Source: Welwitschia mirabilis (lineage: Eukaryota > Gnetophyta > Gnetopsida > Welwitschiales). Taken from it: DNA of 64,000 nt. The translations under genes were made by a program, and so were the position numbers. Shown piece after piece: positions 35,781-46,159 of the stretch (within the stretch, counting starts at the first letter, position 1; every line of letters begins with the position of its first letter). The stretch spans positions 283,690,941 to 283,754,940 of the forward strand of contig JBOZIK010000001.1 in assembly GCA_051453625.1 (NCBI GenBank). Direction: 5' to 3'. Under the pieces are notes generated by a model. The model worked only from the letters and a program-made list of their open reading frames with translations, did not search any database and was not told the DNA's origin.

Positions 35781-36023
35781 TGAGATTTCTAATTACATAA
35801 TTTACTTATTCATTTTTTTGATTAGTGAAATTTCTTTAAATTGGACTTTGGTTATTTGTTCCTCCAGTCTTTCCCAGTTAACACATTTGAAGAGGAATAA
35901 GGATAGGAAAAAGTATTTATGTGGGCACATCTTATTAGGTTTATATTTTGCTTTCATGAGTTTAGGGAGTCTACAATTATTTAGGTCTATTTCTATAGAT
36001 TCCTCCTTTATTTTGTATCCTCA

Positions 36024-36123
36024 NNNNNNNNNNNNNNNNNNNNNNNNNNNNNNNNNNNNNNNNNNNNNNNNNNNNNNNNNNNNNNNNNNNNNNNNNNNNN
36101 NNNNNNNNNNNNNNNNNNNNNNN
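36024..36123. other. assembly gap (100 N)
   Basis: A round 100-N run immediately before a copia LTR end. The true missing length is unknown, and the order of pieces around it should be treated with caution. Confidence 0.95.
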
Positions 36124-36168
36124 CCCGCGCCTCCCCCTCCCCCCCTTCTAGGGTTCTCAATCCTATCA
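36124..36168 (+). repeat. third copia LTR 3' end, abutting the host element
   Basis: A C-rich run followed by 'cttctagggttctcaatccta' then tca matches the last 45-50 bp of the nested copia LTRs (ends 28,001 and 33,653). The next bases, 'tgaataacattg', resume the minus-strand host copia RT exactly where it stops at 26,499. This is therefore the right-hand border of the composite insertion. Confidence 0.8.
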
Positions 36169-36570
36169 TGAATAACATTGTAAAATTTTAAATACTATTG
36201 ATATAAAGCCTATTTTAATCTATAATAGATTCTTTAACTTGCAAACTAAGTGACTATCTATTTCATTATGAAAACCTTTAGATTAGTGCATGTGTACCTC
36301 TTCATTAAGATTCCCAATTAGAAATGTTATTTTCACATCCATTTGATGTTTTTCTAAATTAAAATGAGTCACTAATGCAATGATTTTTGTAAATGAATTC
36401 TTAATTAAAACTAATGAGATTGTTCCTTGATAATTAATTCCATCATTTTGAGTGAAATCCTTAGCTACAAATCTAGCCTAATAACATTTAACATTATCAT
36501 AAGAGTCTCTTTTGATTTTATAAATGCATTTCCATTCAACACCTAAGGCTCCATTTGATAACTTAAAATG
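36169..36570 (-). pseudogene. host copia pol: first half of reverse transcriptase
   Basis: Minus-strand translation from about 36,560 gives VEWKCIYKIKRDSYDNVKCY, ARFVAKDFTQNDGINYQGTI, FNLEKHQMDVKITFLIGNLN and VCKLKNLL, matching copia RT (KWVYKIKRDS.GNVERYKARLVAKGF, then HQMDVKTAFLNGDL, then CKLKKSIYGLKQA). After a frameshift it reaches KFYNVI at 36,169. Family members continue S-S-x-G-F, which is exactly what begins at 26,499. Stops and frameshifts are numerous. Confidence 0.92.
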
Positions 36571-38270
36571 ATTTTAAACTTTATTGTGAGCATGAATTCC
36601 ATATATTCTTTCATGAAATAATATCAAAATATGGAATTTTTGCCATCATGGCTTATGAAAAATTACTTGGTTCATCCTTAAGTTCAACATGATGGTTAAA
36701 CTATTGAAGGTGTATAACATAATCATTAGAAATTATTGGTCTTCTAAATGTTAAGGATCTTCTTACTTTCACTATTTTGATTATTTCTATAGTAGTGGAT
36801 TCAATATTAATAGTTTTTCTTATGGTAACTCCTCATGGAGTGGAAGTTATTGCTATTCAATTGAATTCATAGAGTATTATTTTAAAAATCAATCAAATTT
36901 ATTGTATTTAAGCATGTCACAAATAGTTTTATTACCTCTTAAATATTACATTTTAATGAAATTCAATTCCACTAAATTGATGATTCTTAATAAATTTTGC
37001 ATTTTTTAGCCTTAATAAATCTTGAAGTATGTAAAGAATAATAAAACCTATACCCTTTGGGCTTAACTTCACAGCTAATAAAATAATTGCTTATAGTCGA
37101 AAAGGATTCATTTTTGCAAACAGCAAAATTTTCCCAAAGCAATTATCCAAAATTTATCCTAACTAGTTAATTTAAATAAAAAACAAGATGCTCCCAAATC
37201 TAGAACTTATTAGAGATGCGAGATAACAATAACAAAAAAGAAAAGGGGATCCTGTGGTCTTCAAAGATGCTCTCAACATAGAGAGGTATGTGCTAGGGTG
37301 TATGTGTGATTCATTTAGATCCAAAATGAAAAAGAAAGAAAAGAGGGTTCTTCTATCTTCTTTAGTTATGGGTTATAAACCCTTACTTCAATTAGACAAT
37401 TCATATGTGTACATATCTCAAAATTGGTTTTCATCCACTCCACAATTAAAAAGATGTTTTAGGAACAACCTTAATGGAACCTTATTTAAGATGTATATAG
37501 CAGTTTTCAATGCTTTACTTCATAAGGATAAAGGTAATTTTAAATTACTGATCATGCTTCTAACCATGTTCTTAATTGTATGGTTTATTCTTTTAGCCAT
37601 ACCATTTTGTTATGGTATACCTGGCATTATTTATTGAGTAATAATTCCTTTCTATTTAAGGAACTTAGAATGGATTTGGCATTTTTCCCTTTTTTAATAT
37701 CTTCTATAATATTCTTTATTTCTATCTAGCCTTACAATTGTTCTCTTCTTTCCTTTTCTTTTCTTTTCTTTTCTTTTTTTTTCTATTTCTCTATCTTTTC
37801 TTTGAAAGCTTTAAAGGCATCAAGTGCCTCTATCTTATCAAAGATCAACTAACAATACATTTTTCTTAAATGATAATTAATAATAAGATAAAATATATTT
37901 GTACATTTAAGTAAGAATCTGAAAATCATCCATGGATATATATATGTCTTACCTTAAGAAGTTTATTACTCTTATTGGCATTTTTAGAGGTCTTGATGGC
38001 CTATTTTCCTTTTATATAGGTTACACAAGTACAAAGGTCAATATAGTCAAGATTTTTTAAGATTTCATCATTTACTAACATTTTAATTCTCTCTATGGGA
38101 TTCTGTGCTAATTCCCTATGCCAAATATCAAAGGATTTTTCATTGATAATATCATGTATATTTCCATTTTTTTAATTAGGTAGAGTTAAAATATTACATT
38201 TAAAAGTAGGGTCTAATTAAAATTTAAATAAATTATTCATTAAAATTTAAAAATTAAAAATTTATTTTTT
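36571..38270 (-). pseudogene. host copia integrase
   Basis: Minus-strand translation of 38,060-37,830 shows CIKGK, then LLRLIHTDICGPW (family LELIHTDICGP, first catalytic D kept). 37,640-37,290 shows PGIP, stop, QNGMAKRINHTIKNMVRSMI and ALKTAIYILNKVPL (family PGTPQQNGVAERRNRTL.DMVRSM... ALKTA.YILNRVPSK). The catalytic E of AER is changed to K. 36,900-37,050 holds the FIKAKNAKFI counterpart of the integrase C-terminal tail (ETRNAKFLE). The long plus-strand open frame at 37,254-37,637 is the antisense of this domain. Confidence 0.9.
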
Positions 38271-38280
38271 AAATAAAATA

Positions 38281-38555
38281 ATATAAGTTCATCTTAAATT
38301 AAAGATATAGTTCCTAGAAAATGATGGAGCATAAAAAGTATTTTCATGTTCTAATAAAAAGTTGAGTTTTAAGACAAGTCTATAAGTTTGCACCTCTTCC
38401 ATATGTACAAACATTTGATTTTCTAAATCGATTTCTTGATCAATTCCCAATGGTTTCCTTAGTTTTACAAAGTCTTTTGCATTATTGGCAATGTAAATTG
38501 TATTAGTCGAATCAATCCACAAAGTATTATCAAAATCTTAAGTAAAATAAATTCA
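38281..38555 (-). pseudogene. host copia protease
   Basis: A 77-codon minus-strand frame starts MWIDSTNTIYIANN and continues KLRKPLG, VHMEEVQTYRLVLKLNF and NTFYAPSFSRNYIF. Copia proteases at the gag-pol junction read WW.DSGAT.HI.N..., V.AIGT..L.L.SGF.L.L..TFY.PSFSRNLIS. The active-site DSG is changed to DST, so it is inactive. It lies between gag and integrase in correct order. Confidence 0.9.
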
Positions 38556-38990
38556 TAACATGCAAATGTAAAATTACCTTTCTTTTTAAATTATTTTTTT
38601 AATACCTCATGTATCTTTTCTTGAAGTATCTCTTCTTCCAAGAGTAGCATTTATCTTGATTGCCACTCTTCTTCATTTCTACAATTTCACTCTTTATTTT
38701 CCCAAGAACACTTTGTCTTTCTTAGCATTTCCTGTAGCATGAGTCACAGAATTAACACTTTTAGGTTTCTCATGTTTTAATCTCTCCTCCTCTTGTAAAC
38801 ACATGGCTCAATATTATTTATCATTTTTCTTTATGTGTTTTATAACTTATGTTAAATGGTCCACAATCTACATGAAGAGAGTTAAGAACAAAATGCATAA
38901 GAAGTGACTCAAGAATATCAACCTTTAAGGTCTTCAATTTAGAATAATTGTACCTAATTTCCATCATTTATACCATTTAATCTCTCATCC
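38556..38990 (-). pseudogene. host copia gag (UBN2 type) with zinc knuckle
   Basis: Minus-strand translation of 38,970-38,780 gives YNYSKLKTLKVDILESLLMH, FVLNSLHVDCGPFNISYKTH and KEKW (family: LKSL...L.E.FLV..ILNSLP..YGPFKISYNT.KDKW). A decayed CCHC knuckle, DKCYSWKKRYFKKRYMR, lies near 38,600-38,660 (family DKCFFCKK.GH.KKDC). The gag N-terminus is not seen; the match stops near 38,990 where a different repeat begins. Confidence 0.85.
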
Positions 38991-38992
38991 TC

Positions 38993-39128
38993 TTGAAAAT
39001 TTAGTTTTAGTATTTATAGGGGGTAAATCATATGCATGTTGGATCCTCTATTTGCAAGATGGTTTTGAATTTACTATTGTATTTAAATTTTTCAATATAT
39101 TAATCATGTTTATTTGATTATTGCAAGT
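38993..39128 (+). repeat. 135-bp inverted repeat, copy 1
   Basis: Matches the reverse complement of 39,691-39,825 at about 85-90 percent, including 'gatggttttgaatttactat' and 'aatatattaatcatgtttat'. It lies just upstream, in gene sense, of the minus-strand gag at 38,990. Confidence 0.8.
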
Positions 39129-39399
39129 ACTCCTACCACTACTCTTATTAATGATTTATCTTGTATTCCAATGTCACCTAGTGAAAAGAATTCTAATTGA
39201 AAAGATATAGTTCTCTTGACTTTATGTGGATGAAGCAAACATCCCCATTGAATCAAGTACACAACTAAAAAGGCTACTTATTAGAAGTGGGAATGATCCA
39301 ATCATTGAATCTTATGCTTACCAAATCCCATATAAGTAAAAGCATTAGGGGTTCAATCCTAGAATTCACTAAGATTAAAAACTATACAAAAGATAGTGA

Positions 39400-39690
39400 A
39401 GAATAATTTGTAAGCTCTGATAAATACTTAGCTAGCACCCTAATGCAAAAACTTTTAGCTAAGGCATATAATAAAACCAACGGTGCATATGAATAAATTA
39501 TGAAAATGAAGTACATTTCTCCTAAACTGAAGACCCCAAAGGCTGATATTCTTGAGTGACTTCTTATGCATTTTGTTCTCAACTCTCTTCATGTGGATTT
39601 TGGACCATTTAAAATAAGTTATAAAACACATAAAGAAAAATGGTAAATAATATTAAGCCATGTGTGTACAAGAGGAGGAGTAACTACAAT
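39400..39690 (+). pseudogene. second copia gag fragment, opposite orientation
   Basis: The plus strand encodes SDKYLASTLMQKLLAKAYNK, then KLKTPKADILE, stop, LLMHFVLNSLHVDFGPFKIS, YKTHKEKW. This matches the minus-strand gag at 38,780-38,970 at about 93 percent in the overlap (39,565-39,680 against 38,797-38,910) and extends further towards the N-terminus. It is an inverted copy from a closely related element. Confidence 0.85.
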
Positions 39691-39825
39691 AATGAAATAA
39701 ACATGATCAATATATTCACAAACTTAAATATAATAGTAAATTCAAAACCTTCTTGTAAATAGATGCTCCAACATGCTTAAAATTTACCCTCATATAAAAA
39801 CTAAAACAAAATTTTCAATACTTTA
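39691..39825 (-). repeat. 135-bp inverted repeat, copy 2
   Basis: Reverse-complement partner of 38,993-39,128. Here it follows the plus-strand gag fragment, whereas copy 1 precedes the minus-strand gag, so the inverted repeat is permuted, not a simple palindrome. Confidence 0.8.
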
Positions 39826-40473
39826 GCAAAAATTCCTTTTTTTAATGTTTTAGTTTATTGTATTATTTCAATTAACTTATAAAATAGTTGCCTCCAATGG
39901 GATTAGATAAGTATTTTAATGACTTAACTATAAGTGTTAGATGTCATCATTAGTTACTAATCTAAATGTGATTAAAGTATTACACATTTAATAACTTAAG
40001 ATGTTATGACCACTCTCAATTATTTGATGTCTTCTTGCCTATAATGACATCATTCAACTAAAAATCTTAATTTTATATATGACTTTGACAATGAAGAATA
40101 CTTTTAGCCCTTGCTACTTACTTCAGTCCCTCAAAAATTATGAGATAATAACATGGTAAGTTACATTAATAGCAAACTCAAAACTTAAGTAATCTTTAAT
40201 TATAGTTTTAATTTATCTTAATTATCAATTAATTCTATACTAAAGAAGTGTTTAATCAGTAATCTAAACTAAGTATATTTAAACCTAATTATGTAGAAGA
40301 ATAGAGAAAAAGAAAAATACAAAAAGAGCACAAAGTAAACCAAGTCATGGTAGAAAACGCAATGTGCAGAGAAAACCAAAACACAGTAGAGAAGCTGGCT
40401 CATTGCTGAGGGTGCTTGGCTTGTGATCTGATTTTATCTCATAAGCAACACCAATGTTAAGTGTCATTGGACC
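39826..40473. other. unassigned DNA left of the gypsy element
   Basis: No coding signal. The sequence changes character near 40,320-40,470 as the gypsy LTR is approached. The precise target-site duplication was not identified. Confidence 0.4.
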
Positions 40474-41708
40474 TGTCACGCGATGCGCATTCCAAGGCAT
40501 TGCAACAAAGGACAACGCCGCAATGGTAAGGAACGGTGCTGTCGGTAAAGAAGGGCAACGCTAAAAATCCAGACGCCCAAAAAATCATGAATGATGCCAA
40601 CATCAAAATGCACAACACAATCAAATGGACAACAGCCCAAATCAGATCAAGGGATGCAAGCATATTGTAGAGAGCAAAAAATGCAAACAGAACAAAAGCA
40701 TTGCAGATCATAGGAGAGAGAGAGCAAAAAATGCAAAAAGGAGATCTCTCAAAAAAGAGGGCGAATACCTGGTTGTAGGATGTGTTTTCAGCAGAGAAAC
40801 GAGTCAAACACAAATCAAAAAAATGTAGCAAAATGGAGTGGCATCCAAAAGCCATGGTAAATCGGAGAGAAGGGCAACGTTATTCAAAGGCAGAATACAG
40901 AGAGAAACGGAAAGCATTTTCTAGGTTTTTTTTTTTTTGGTTTTTTTTAAAAGACATTTTACTTTGTTATTTTTTTAAAAAAAGGGAAACAATGGGCCAT
41001 TTAAAATTTTTTTTAAAAGTTATACATTTGAGAAAAAATTTAAAAAGAAAACGAAACTTAGAAAAAAAATTTATATAGATAAGAGCTTTCTTTTAAAAAC
41101 TATTAATTAGGTTTACATCTTATGCTTACAAAGAAAAAAAATTTAAACAGAATTTTGAAATCATGTTTAAAATTTAGTCTTTCTCTAGTTTAGGCATTAA
41201 ATTTAAATTTCTCTTAAAACCAAGAAAAAAAATACAAAAATTTTTATATTCTGAAAAAAATGTATTGTTGTGTTTTTTATCATTATTAAGTCCTAAATTT
41301 TTTTTTAATTTAGAACTTGTTTTATGCATTTAAATTTTCACTATACGTATATCTTTTTTTTGGCCTAAAATAAATTGCAAAAAAAAAATTACAATATCAG
41401 GGAATTTTGTCAAAATAAAATCGATCAAATTCAGCCAAACTTAGTCAACAAACACCACAAGAAGTTATTTAAACTCAGTCAAAGTTAGTCAAAATTAGTC
41501 AAAATGAGTTAAGTAACGTCAGTCAAAGTAAGTCTAAGTTAGTTAACCATAGTCAAACATAGTTAAAATTAGTCAACTTCTGTCAACCAGATTAAGTCAT
41601 TAAGTTTATCTTAAACTCATTTAAATTCTATCAAACTATCAAAGTCACCTATCATTATGTAACATTAGAATTAATCCACTTTTTACAGGAAACAAAAAAT
41701 CTCCTAAA
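40474..41708 (+). repeat. 5' LTR of the gypsy element
   Basis: Aligns with 52,393-53,588. The start is near 'tgtcacgcgatg' and the end near 'aaaaatctcctaaa'. It contains GA-rich and A/T-rich blocks and, at 41,409-41,597, nine GTCAA motifs. The frames at 40,457-40,855 (minus), 40,625-40,828 and 40,782-41,078 (plus) fall in the LTR and are not conserved in the 3' copy. Confidence 0.88.
41409..41597 (-). promoter_or_regulatory. cluster of W-box cores (TTGAC) in 5' LTR
   Basis: Nine GTCAA (TTGAC on the minus strand) occur within about 190 bp in a loose repeat of 'agttagtcaaa' with about 10-bp steps. The 3' LTR has twelve at 53,294-53,490. TTGAC is the core of the W-box bound by plant WRKY factors; function here is inferred. 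Confidence 0.5.
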
Positions 41709-42289
41709 TAGTTTATCACTAGAAGGAGAGCCCTCTAGTGGGTTTTTCAATAATTTATCAAGCTTTTCACATTTATTTTTTCCATCACCTTGTCATAAAA
41801 TTAGAATAGCCACAATGCAGAATGCGAGGCAAAAAGGCCTGAATTCTTTAGGATATGTACAAACTTCTCATTTAATAAGAACCCTCTACGCTTATTGCAG
41901 ATGAGCTTCATGCAATTATAAATACAGAGCACATTGGAACCCATACATTGTCCATCCTAGTGAACAAATTCATGTCATAACATCTAAAAGATTAGGATTA
42001 ACCATCAAGAAAGGAGTGAAGCTCATCAGAATGAACTCCATTAAAAAAGCAATAATGAAAAGTTCAACAACGAATTGGGTTATGAAGAAAATATAAAACT
42101 CCAACAACAACTAGAAGTACAAGGCCCAGAGAAACAATCTGATAATAATGATAGTTTATTCGAGTACTCCACACATGGAGAAGAATCATCTAAAAGTAGG
42201 TAAGCTGAAAACAAAAATTTCGATCAATCTAATTTTACTACCATTTGGAAAGATATTAATGACTTGAAGATCTCCAAAAAAAGAAAAAC
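41709..42289 (+). other. gypsy leader between LTR and gag
   Basis: About 580 bp with no clear coding signal. 'tttatcactagaaggaga' (about 41,711) may be a heavily decayed primer-binding site of the TGGCGCC type used by this clade, but the match is weak. Confidence 0.4.
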
Positions 42290-43570
42290 TATTTAGATTC
42301 TAACTTTAATGACACTCCAATTCACCCCTCTGCTCCTCAAAAAATCATATCACCTAGTGAAATTCCTAGCTTTGAGAAATTCAGAGGTGTAAAAGACTCC
42401 GTCATGCATGTAATAAACTACAAACATGCATGTCATATGTATAACATTGGATGAAATACAGATTGTCACCTATTTTGCCACTCTTTAAAATAATAATCCC
42501 TTGAATGGTATCATAGGATATCGACTCATTTGATTAAAAGTCTAAAATAATTGCTAGAAAGGTTTATTCAACATTACTCCATCAATATCACAAAATGAGT
42601 TACGTTAGATTCCTTAACTACAATGAAGCAATAATTCAATGAAATAGTACAAGCTTATGCATGACAATGAAGGGTTATTGCCTTGCAACTGGAAATCTCC
42701 ATTGCAGACTCTAATATGGCATATCTCTTTGTTAAGTCTTGCATTTTATACATTTCAGTACTTCTCAGAATGCAATCGTTTAAAATCTTCAAATAAGCTG
42801 TCATCCTAGCGAAAAGGATCAAAGTTATAAGAGAAGAGAAAGGAGTCATGAAATATGGTAATACCTTCCAAAGAAAACTATCTAAAAGGGATAATAACAA
42901 CAATAGAAGTAGCATCCCAAAGAATGTTGATGTTATCAATCAACCAATTTGACCAATTTATTCACCCCAATCAATGGGCAACGCAGTGATGGTGTCAATG
43001 GCATCATAAGACCCTTTTCCTCCATAAGATTTTTATTCTCAATTGACTTACCATCAATCATTTTATCCTCCACCATAACAAGTGTAACTACCACTGCTAT
43101 CACAAGCTCAATATACACCATCACAACCTCAACAAGAGGTATATACGTCTTAAAATCAAGGTCAAAATAGACCTCAAAATCAAATCACAATTTCTTAATC
43201 CAAAAAGAATTTCACAAAATTAAAGATTCCAATGAGATAAATCCTCTCAACATTACTAAAAAAGGGGGTAATCCAATTGCCTCCAGTTAGATAAAGGGAC
43301 CCAAATGCACTTAAACCAAGAGGGTATGATGAGTCACAGTATTATGAGTATCATCAAATTCGAGGACATCATATTGATAACTTCTTCAATCTAAAAAACA
43401 TTGTTCAAGACATCACTAAAAACAAGAAGGACATAAAATTTTACACTATCTTAGTAGGTGCAAATGAATAGGTTGAGATTTATAAGAGCCCCTTTCCTAC
43501 TCAACCTGTTACATGGCAACCACCATAGAATGCAACATTTCAAAATGATGATAGTTCGTATGCAATTCTA
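42290..43570 (+). pseudogene. gypsy gag (Tat type)
   Basis: The frame starts at IPSFEKFRGVKDSVMHVINY (family: P.F.KYDGT.DP..HL..Y, about 42,360), then WYHRISTHLIKSLK, FIQHYSINITK, TTMKQ and AYA (family: W...L....I.SW..L...F...Y..N....D...L). Near 43,325-43,395 it reads YDESQYYEYHQIRGHHIDNF then FNLKNIVQDI, the Tat zinc-knuckle region (YC.YH...GH.T..C..L...I..LI) with both outer Cys changed to Tyr and Phe. Numerous stops. Overlapping minus-strand frames at 42,655-43,124 are shadows. Confidence 0.85.
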
Positions 43571-43699
43571 GTAATGCAAGATTAATATGAGAAATCATTA
43601 CAATAAGTCATTCAAGAGAACAAGAAAAAACTAGAAGTAGTGATTTAAGTAGAATATTTTCAAATTGGTCCTATTCCTTAATCACATATACCAACACAG

Positions 43700-44440
43700 G
43701 CACTTGCCTCTAAAGTAGAGGAGGCATATCATTATTTAACCTCACTTATTAAAAACTCTGAGCCTTGTAGACTCGCATTTAAAAGGATATGCAAGGAGCA
43801 TTTAAGCTTAAAATCATCTACCCATCAAAATCAACCACACAAGGAAAAAGCTACCTCAAAGCAGGTACATATCCAAAAGAGTGACAAAAATGAAGAGACA
43901 ATTCAGTTCTTACATCACAAGGTTTTCATAACTCCTAATAAGATGATCATTACTGAACCACCTTAAATATCTATAAATATGGAGCCTATCAAAGTAAGTA
44001 GAGATTTTACCGACTATAGAGCTAAACTAAATATGATAGTTTCATCATGTCTTAAGAAGCTCAAAATTGGTTATCTTTTAAATACAAAGAAAAATGTGAT
44101 GATTAGAGGATTTAATGACTGTGAGGATAAATCAAAAGGAATAGTTACTTTACCTATTAAAGTATCTTAAAAGGTTAATGATACTAAATTCCATGTAATT
44201 GATAATGCAGTAGCATTTAATTTGTTACTAGGATGTTCTTGGATAATAGACATGGGGGCAATCATATCTTTATCCTATCAAAAGCTAAAATTTATGGGCT
44301 CTAAAATTTTAGTGCCATTAGAATGTAATCATACTATGGTAAATGTAAAAGCACCATCGATGTCACCTGCTCCATTATCACCCTTCGCATCTGAGAAGAT
44401 GACTATTCCCTTCTTATATTTTTAACATGATTTGGTGGAC
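43700..44440 (+). pseudogene. gypsy aspartic protease
   Basis: In 43,979-44,430 the frame reads DYRAKLNMIVSSCLKKL, VMIRGFNDCEDKSKGIVTLP, AFNLLLGCSWIIDMGAIISL and SYQKLKF. Tat proteases read DNGSALN..P...L.KL..., V.AFDG....V.GEI.LP, and Y..LLGRPWIH.AGAV.S.LHQKLKF. The catalytic D-S/T-G has become D-Y-R. A linker between zinc knuckle and protease precedes it. Confidence 0.85.
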
Positions 44441-44469
44441 CCTCATAATATGAATGTCTTACCCATTCC

Positions 44470-44985
44470 TGATGGTTAAATCTTAGACACAAGATGAATT
44501 CCATTCCTCTTCAATGATTTTCCAATTAGCTTGTGATTTAAAAATCTTGACCAATGAGAAAAGGATAATGCGAAAAAAAACTTATTTAAATAAAAAATTC
44601 AAAACAACCAAAAAACAAGACCAAAAAAAAGAATAACATAAAAAAAAGAAAGAAAAAGATGCTAGTTCATTTATCTAGTTAAAATGCAAAGGACAATGTC
44701 CATGAAAGTCAAAGTACCTCACATAAAATGATTTCGCACCTCTAAGTAAAGTTTTAATAGCTGTGCAAAGCCTTTACCTATCACACTACATATAAACATT
44801 CGTAAAGCATAATGTTTCAAAACTTTCTTTTTAATAGAAAAAATAAAAGAGTAAAGTCTCTTCTTAAACTAGTTTATGTTTTATTTTCCAAATCTTTTAA
44901 TTAAAGTAGTTTGCATCTTTTTCAGTGTTTGATTTTATTTTGTCTCTCATTGTTGTTGTTCTTATGTCATTTTCTTGATTTGTAG
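44470..44985 (+). other. probable intron between protease and RT
   Basis: About 510 bp between the end of protease and the start of RT-linked coding DNA have no coding similarity. They end in a T-rich run and 'cttgatttgtag' (AG at 44,984-44,985), a strong plant 3' splice site, after which a coding-like frame resumes. Ogre elements are known to splice out an intron at this place. The 5' splice site is not certain; 'gatg|gttaaat' near 44,475 is one candidate. Confidence 0.5.
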
Positions 44986-46150
44986 GACATTACAATGAGG
45001 ATCCAATTGAACACATCCCTGCATTTCATCCTTGATGGTCAACCTATTGAAAGGTATGTCTATCTCAACCTTGTCGATTTCAATTATAGGGATTTCTTAG
45101 GAAAGCCCTGTATCTTTTTAAACTAAGAATAAAATAGTGATAACTCTAAGGCATATGAAATAATAAAGTTAAAAAATGTAAAATCATCTTTAGCAAAACA
45201 ATAGGATGTCACAACATATGACTTCCTCGTAGATCCCATTAGTCAAGAAAAATCTCTTAAGATCAATAAATAACTACTGCAACTAAGCAAATCTAAGAAT
45301 GAAAATATGTTATCTTTTAATAAGGACATCTTTGCTTGGCATTATAAAGATACGCCAAGAATCGATAAATCAATAGTTATGCATAATATTTTTCTAAAGC
45401 CAAATTTGATCCCAGTGAGACAAATAATTAGAAAGCTAAACCCTCACCTTGCATTAGTAGTGAAATAGGATCTAGAATGTCTTCTGATGACTCGTTTTAT
45501 CTGACTAGTGAGTTACTTAGATTGGCTATTAAATATGATGGTCGTTTTAAGGAATAATGACCGGATTAGGATTTGTATTAATTATCGTAATTTAAACAAG
45601 GTTACCTTAAAGGATGACTATCCTTTGTTGAATATCAACATCCTAGTAGATTACACTACCAGTTATGACCTCTTATCATTCATGGATGCTTACTTAGATT
45701 ATAATCAAATCTTTATTAATCCTACAAACTAGCATAAAACAACTTTTATAATACCCTGAGATCTTTTCTATTATGTTATGATGTCCGTTGGATTAAAGAA
45801 TGCTAGTGCAACCTACTAGCATGCAATGACACATATTTTTTACAATATAATCCATTACAACATGGGAGACTATGTTGATGATGTTGTGATTAAGTTAAAA
45901 ATAAATGTCGATCATCCTAATGACCTAAATTAATTTTTCACATAAGCAAGATGATATAACATGTATCTAAATCCAAAGAAATGTGTATTTGTTATGCCAT
46001 CAAGAAAACTCTTAGGATTCATAGTATCAAAACCAGGCATAGAAGTTGATCCTGATAAGATCAAGGCAATTACAAATATTCCATTACCATGCAACTTAAA
46101 ATAGTTATGTAGTCTTTAAGATAGACGACAAGTAATATGTTAATTTATTT
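44986..46150 (+). pseudogene. gypsy reverse transcriptase
   Basis: From about 45,325 the frame gives DIFAWHYKDTPRIDKSIVMH (family: D.FAWS..DMPGID...I.H), PVRQIIRKLNP, SYLDWLLNMMVVLRNNDRIR, ICINYRNLNKVTLKDDYPLL, FMDAYLDYNQI and TTFIIP. The active site YVDD is intact at 45,871-45,882 in a GDYVDDVVIK context. KKCVFVMPSRKLLGFIVS-like sequence follows near 45,975-46,030. Several stops and frame changes. The open frame 45,508-45,732 is its core. Confidence 0.93.
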
Positions 46151-46159
46151 CAACTTTGG

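Larger units (their letters stand above)
33654..36023 (+). mobile_element. LTR-like insertion with minisatellite (possible non-autonomous element)
   Basis: This 2.4-kb block separates the nested copia 3' LTR from the third copia LTR end. It contains a 20-bp minisatellite (33,960-34,925), a TATA box at 35,018, T-rich DNA like an R/U5 region, and a coding-like fragment at 35,477-35,780. The order minisatellite, TATA, leader, short coding piece suggests an LTR (from about 33,948 to 35,400) plus the start of an internal region. Only one such LTR is present and no pol domain was seen. Confidence 0.45.

Noticed and set aside
37254-37637. 127-codon plus-strand open frame
   Set aside because: It is the antisense of the host copia integrase, whose QNGMAKRINHTIKNMVRSM motif reads on the minus strand.
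40457-41078. Overlapping frames of 132, 67 and 98 codons
   Set aside because: They lie in the gypsy 5' LTR and are not kept open in the 3' LTR.
42655-43170. Minus-strand and alternative plus-strand frames
   Set aside because: Shadows of the gypsy gag frame, which carries family motifs.
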